Assembly: GCF_900102635.1 (NCBI RefSeq)
Contig: NZ_FMZQ01000001.1
Coordinates: forward strand, 682,001 to 746,000
Direction: 5' to 3'
DNA length: 64,000 nt
Source of the DNA: Ectopseudomonas chengduensis
GTDB taxonomy: Bacteria; Pseudomonadota; Gammaproteobacteria; Pseudomonadales; Pseudomonadaceae
Shown here piece after piece: positions 62,814 to 64,000 of this stretch. Within the stretch, counting starts at the first letter, position 1. Each line of letters begins with the position of its first letter. A program made the position numbers and the translations under genes. A model generated the notes under the pieces. The model was not told the DNA's origin. It searched no databases and was given only the letters and a program-made list of their open reading frames with translations.

Positions 62814-64000
62814 GGGATTCCCCCTGCAGTCGGGTCAGCAGACGGCCCTTGCTGATAGCGCCGCAGTAATGGCCTTCGGCGTCCACCACCGGGATCGGAC
62901 CTTCGTTGTCCACCAGGCGCGTGATGACGTGTTCCAGCGGCATGTCCTCGGGTACCGGCACCACCTGCTTGAGCGCATCCGCTTCGAGTGGTCTGGGCTC
63001 GTCGCCGTCGACCATCAGGGCGATCTTCTCCAGGCTGATGGAGCCCTGGAAATGGTTGTCCTCGTCGACGATGAACGCGTAGTGCTTGTCCAGCGCCTGC
63101 AGTTCCTTGCAGATCTTCGCCGCGTCCGGCGCCCTGCCGTTGTGCACGTAGGTCGGCACGCTGTCGGCCTTGAGCTGGCCGGCGGTGAGGTAGCGGCTGG
63201 TGTCCACGGTGTCGAAGAAGTTGCGCACGTACTCGTTGGCCGGCTTCTCGATCAGCTCCTGCGGGGTGCCGACCTGGATCAGCTTGCCGCCTTCCATGAT
63301 GCCGATGCGGGTACCGATGCGCATGGCTTCTTCGATGTCGTGGGAGACGAAGATGATGGTGCGGCGATGGGTCTTCTGCAGCTCCAGCAGCACGTCCTGC
63401 ATCTCGCGGCGCTTGAGCGGGTCGAGGGCGGAGAACGCCTCGTCCATGATGATCATCGACGGGTTGACCGTCAGCGCGCGGGCCAGGCCTACACGTTGCT
63501 GCATGCCGCCGGAGAGTTCGTGTGGGTACTTGTGAGCGAAGGTGTCCAGGCCAACCTGCTTGAGCACTTCCATGGCACGCTTCTCGCGCTCCTTGCGGCC
63601 GGTGCCGGCCACTTCCAGGCCGAAGGCCGCGTTATCCAGCACGCTGCGCGAAGGCATCAGGGCGAAGGACTGGAAGACCATACTCATGTCGCGTCGGCGC
63701 AGGTCGATCAGTTGCGATTGCGGCAGCTTGGCCACGTTCTGGCCATCGATGTAGACGTCACCGGCGCTGGGTTCGACCAGGCGGTTGATCAGACGGATCA
63801 GAGTGGATTTGCCAGAGCCGGACAGGCCCATGAGGACGAAGATCTCGCCCTCTTCGACACTGAACGACACATCGCTGACGCCGATCACGGCGCCTTTCTC
63901 GGCCAGAATCCTCTCCTTGCTCCAGCCTTCCTTGAGCAGGTCGATGGCTTCTTGTGGGTTGGGGCCGAAAACCTTGTACAGGTGTTCGACCACGATCTTT
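62806..64000 (-). CDS. cbcV: Choline ABC transporter, ATP-binding protein (5' end outside window)
   Basis: At least 398 residues of a ProV-type ATPase. Walker A GLSGSGKST, signature LSGGMQQRVGLARAL, Walker B MIIMDEAFSALDP, then two C-terminal CBS domains (from about residue 280) that sense ionic strength or ligands in relatives. The frame is open to the window edge and reads KIVVEHLYKVFG, which looks like the second residue onward of the family N-terminus; the in-frame GTG at 63993 is therefore probably internal and the true start lies a few codons beyond base 64000. Confidence 0.94.
   Translation of the reverse strand, partial: KIVVEHLYKVFGPNPQEAIDLLKEGWSKERILAEKGAVIGVSDVSFSVEEGEIFVLMGLSGSGKSTLIRLINRLVEPSAGDVYIDGQNVAKLPQSQLIDLRRRDMSMVFQSFALMPSRSVLDNAAFGLEVAGTGRKEREKRAMEVLKQVGLDTFAHKYPHELSGGMQQRVGLARALTVNPSMIIMDEAFSALDPLKRREMQDVLLELQKTHRRTIIFVSHDIEEAMRIGTRIGIMEGGKLIQVGTPQELIEKPANEYVRNFFDTVDTSRYLTAGQLKADSVPTYVHNGRAPDAAKICKELQALDKHYAFIVDEDNHFQGSISLEKIALMVDGDEPRPLEADALKQVVPVPEDMPLEHVITRLVDNEGPIPVVDAEGHYCGAISKGRLLTRLQGESHE

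Noticed and set aside
63991..63993. GTG as the start of cbcV
   Set aside because: The frame stays open to the edge and the upstream codons read KI, fitting the usual family N-terminus, so the start is probably outside the window.

Overview
The window is GC-rich Pseudomonas-type chromosome. Nearly every gene matches a Pseudomonas family. Several blocks keep an order known from P. aeruginosa: metF-sahH-rutR-like-pyrimidine catabolism, metK-tktA-epd-pgk-fba, and betAB-betI-cbcXWV. The intergenic repeats (short REP-like hairpins built on GGGAGGGGCTTTAGCCGCGA, GTAGGGTG and GTGTAGGAGC cores) are also pseudomonad. I infer the P. mendocina/P. oleovorans (Ectopseudomonas) side of the group, but the sequence alone does not prove this. 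I see no tRNA, rRNA, CRISPR array, insertion sequence, prophage or integrase. The window is mostly conserved core chromosome with a few accessory genes.

Left part (1-6.6 kb, minus strand): rhlE (3' end outside the window), an orphan periplasmic binding protein, ppnN, then metF and sahH. sahH is preceded by a clear SAH riboswitch and a sigma70 promoter. A RutR-type TetR regulator is divergent from it. From 7.4 to 15.1 kb lies the reductive pyrimidine pathway: preA-preT-hydA on the minus strand, an NCS1 permease and the carbamoyl-beta-alanine amidohydrolase on the plus strand, with a 576-bp AT-rich divergent control region holding a perfect palindrome. From 15 to 20.6 kb come a MAPEG protein, a PilJ-type chemoreceptor, a haem-binding lipoprotein, a DUF1090 protein, LigB and a small exported protein with a strong terminator.

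20.6-31.4 kb is central metabolism: an ArsR-methyltransferase fusion followed directly by metK behind a 36-bp perfect dyad, a LysR/TDT-transporter pair, tktA, epd, pgk, two small lipoproteins and class II fba. 31.4-46 kb is more varied: a PL7 alginate lyase, a PQQ sugar dehydrogenase, a YgjP-like metallopeptidase, DUF2789, a GreA/B-like factor, a 7TMR-DISM diguanylate cyclase, a YccS-type FUSC protein, NfeD plus slipin, a TetR regulator with its own palindromic operator, two glutathione transferases, alanine dehydrogenase and a Tat-exported intradiol dioxygenase.

46-55 kb carries an SLC13 permease, a BaiN-type flavoprotein, a second orphan binding protein, a REC-REC-GGDEF regulator, dbpA, mdtD and a TorT-like protein. 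The right end (55.4-64 kb, minus strand) is a choline/glycine betaine locus: cbcV-cbcW-cbcX, a second substrate-binding protein (BetX-like), then betI-betB-betA. It imports choline and oxidises it to glycine betaine.

The most interesting signal is the doubled control of the S-adenosylmethionine cycle. An SAH riboswitch governs recycling (sahH-metF), and a SahR-like regulator fused to a methyltransferase sits directly in front of metK with its own palindrome, all within 18 kb. I found no convincing wholly new multi-gene system. The best leads are regulatory and architectural.
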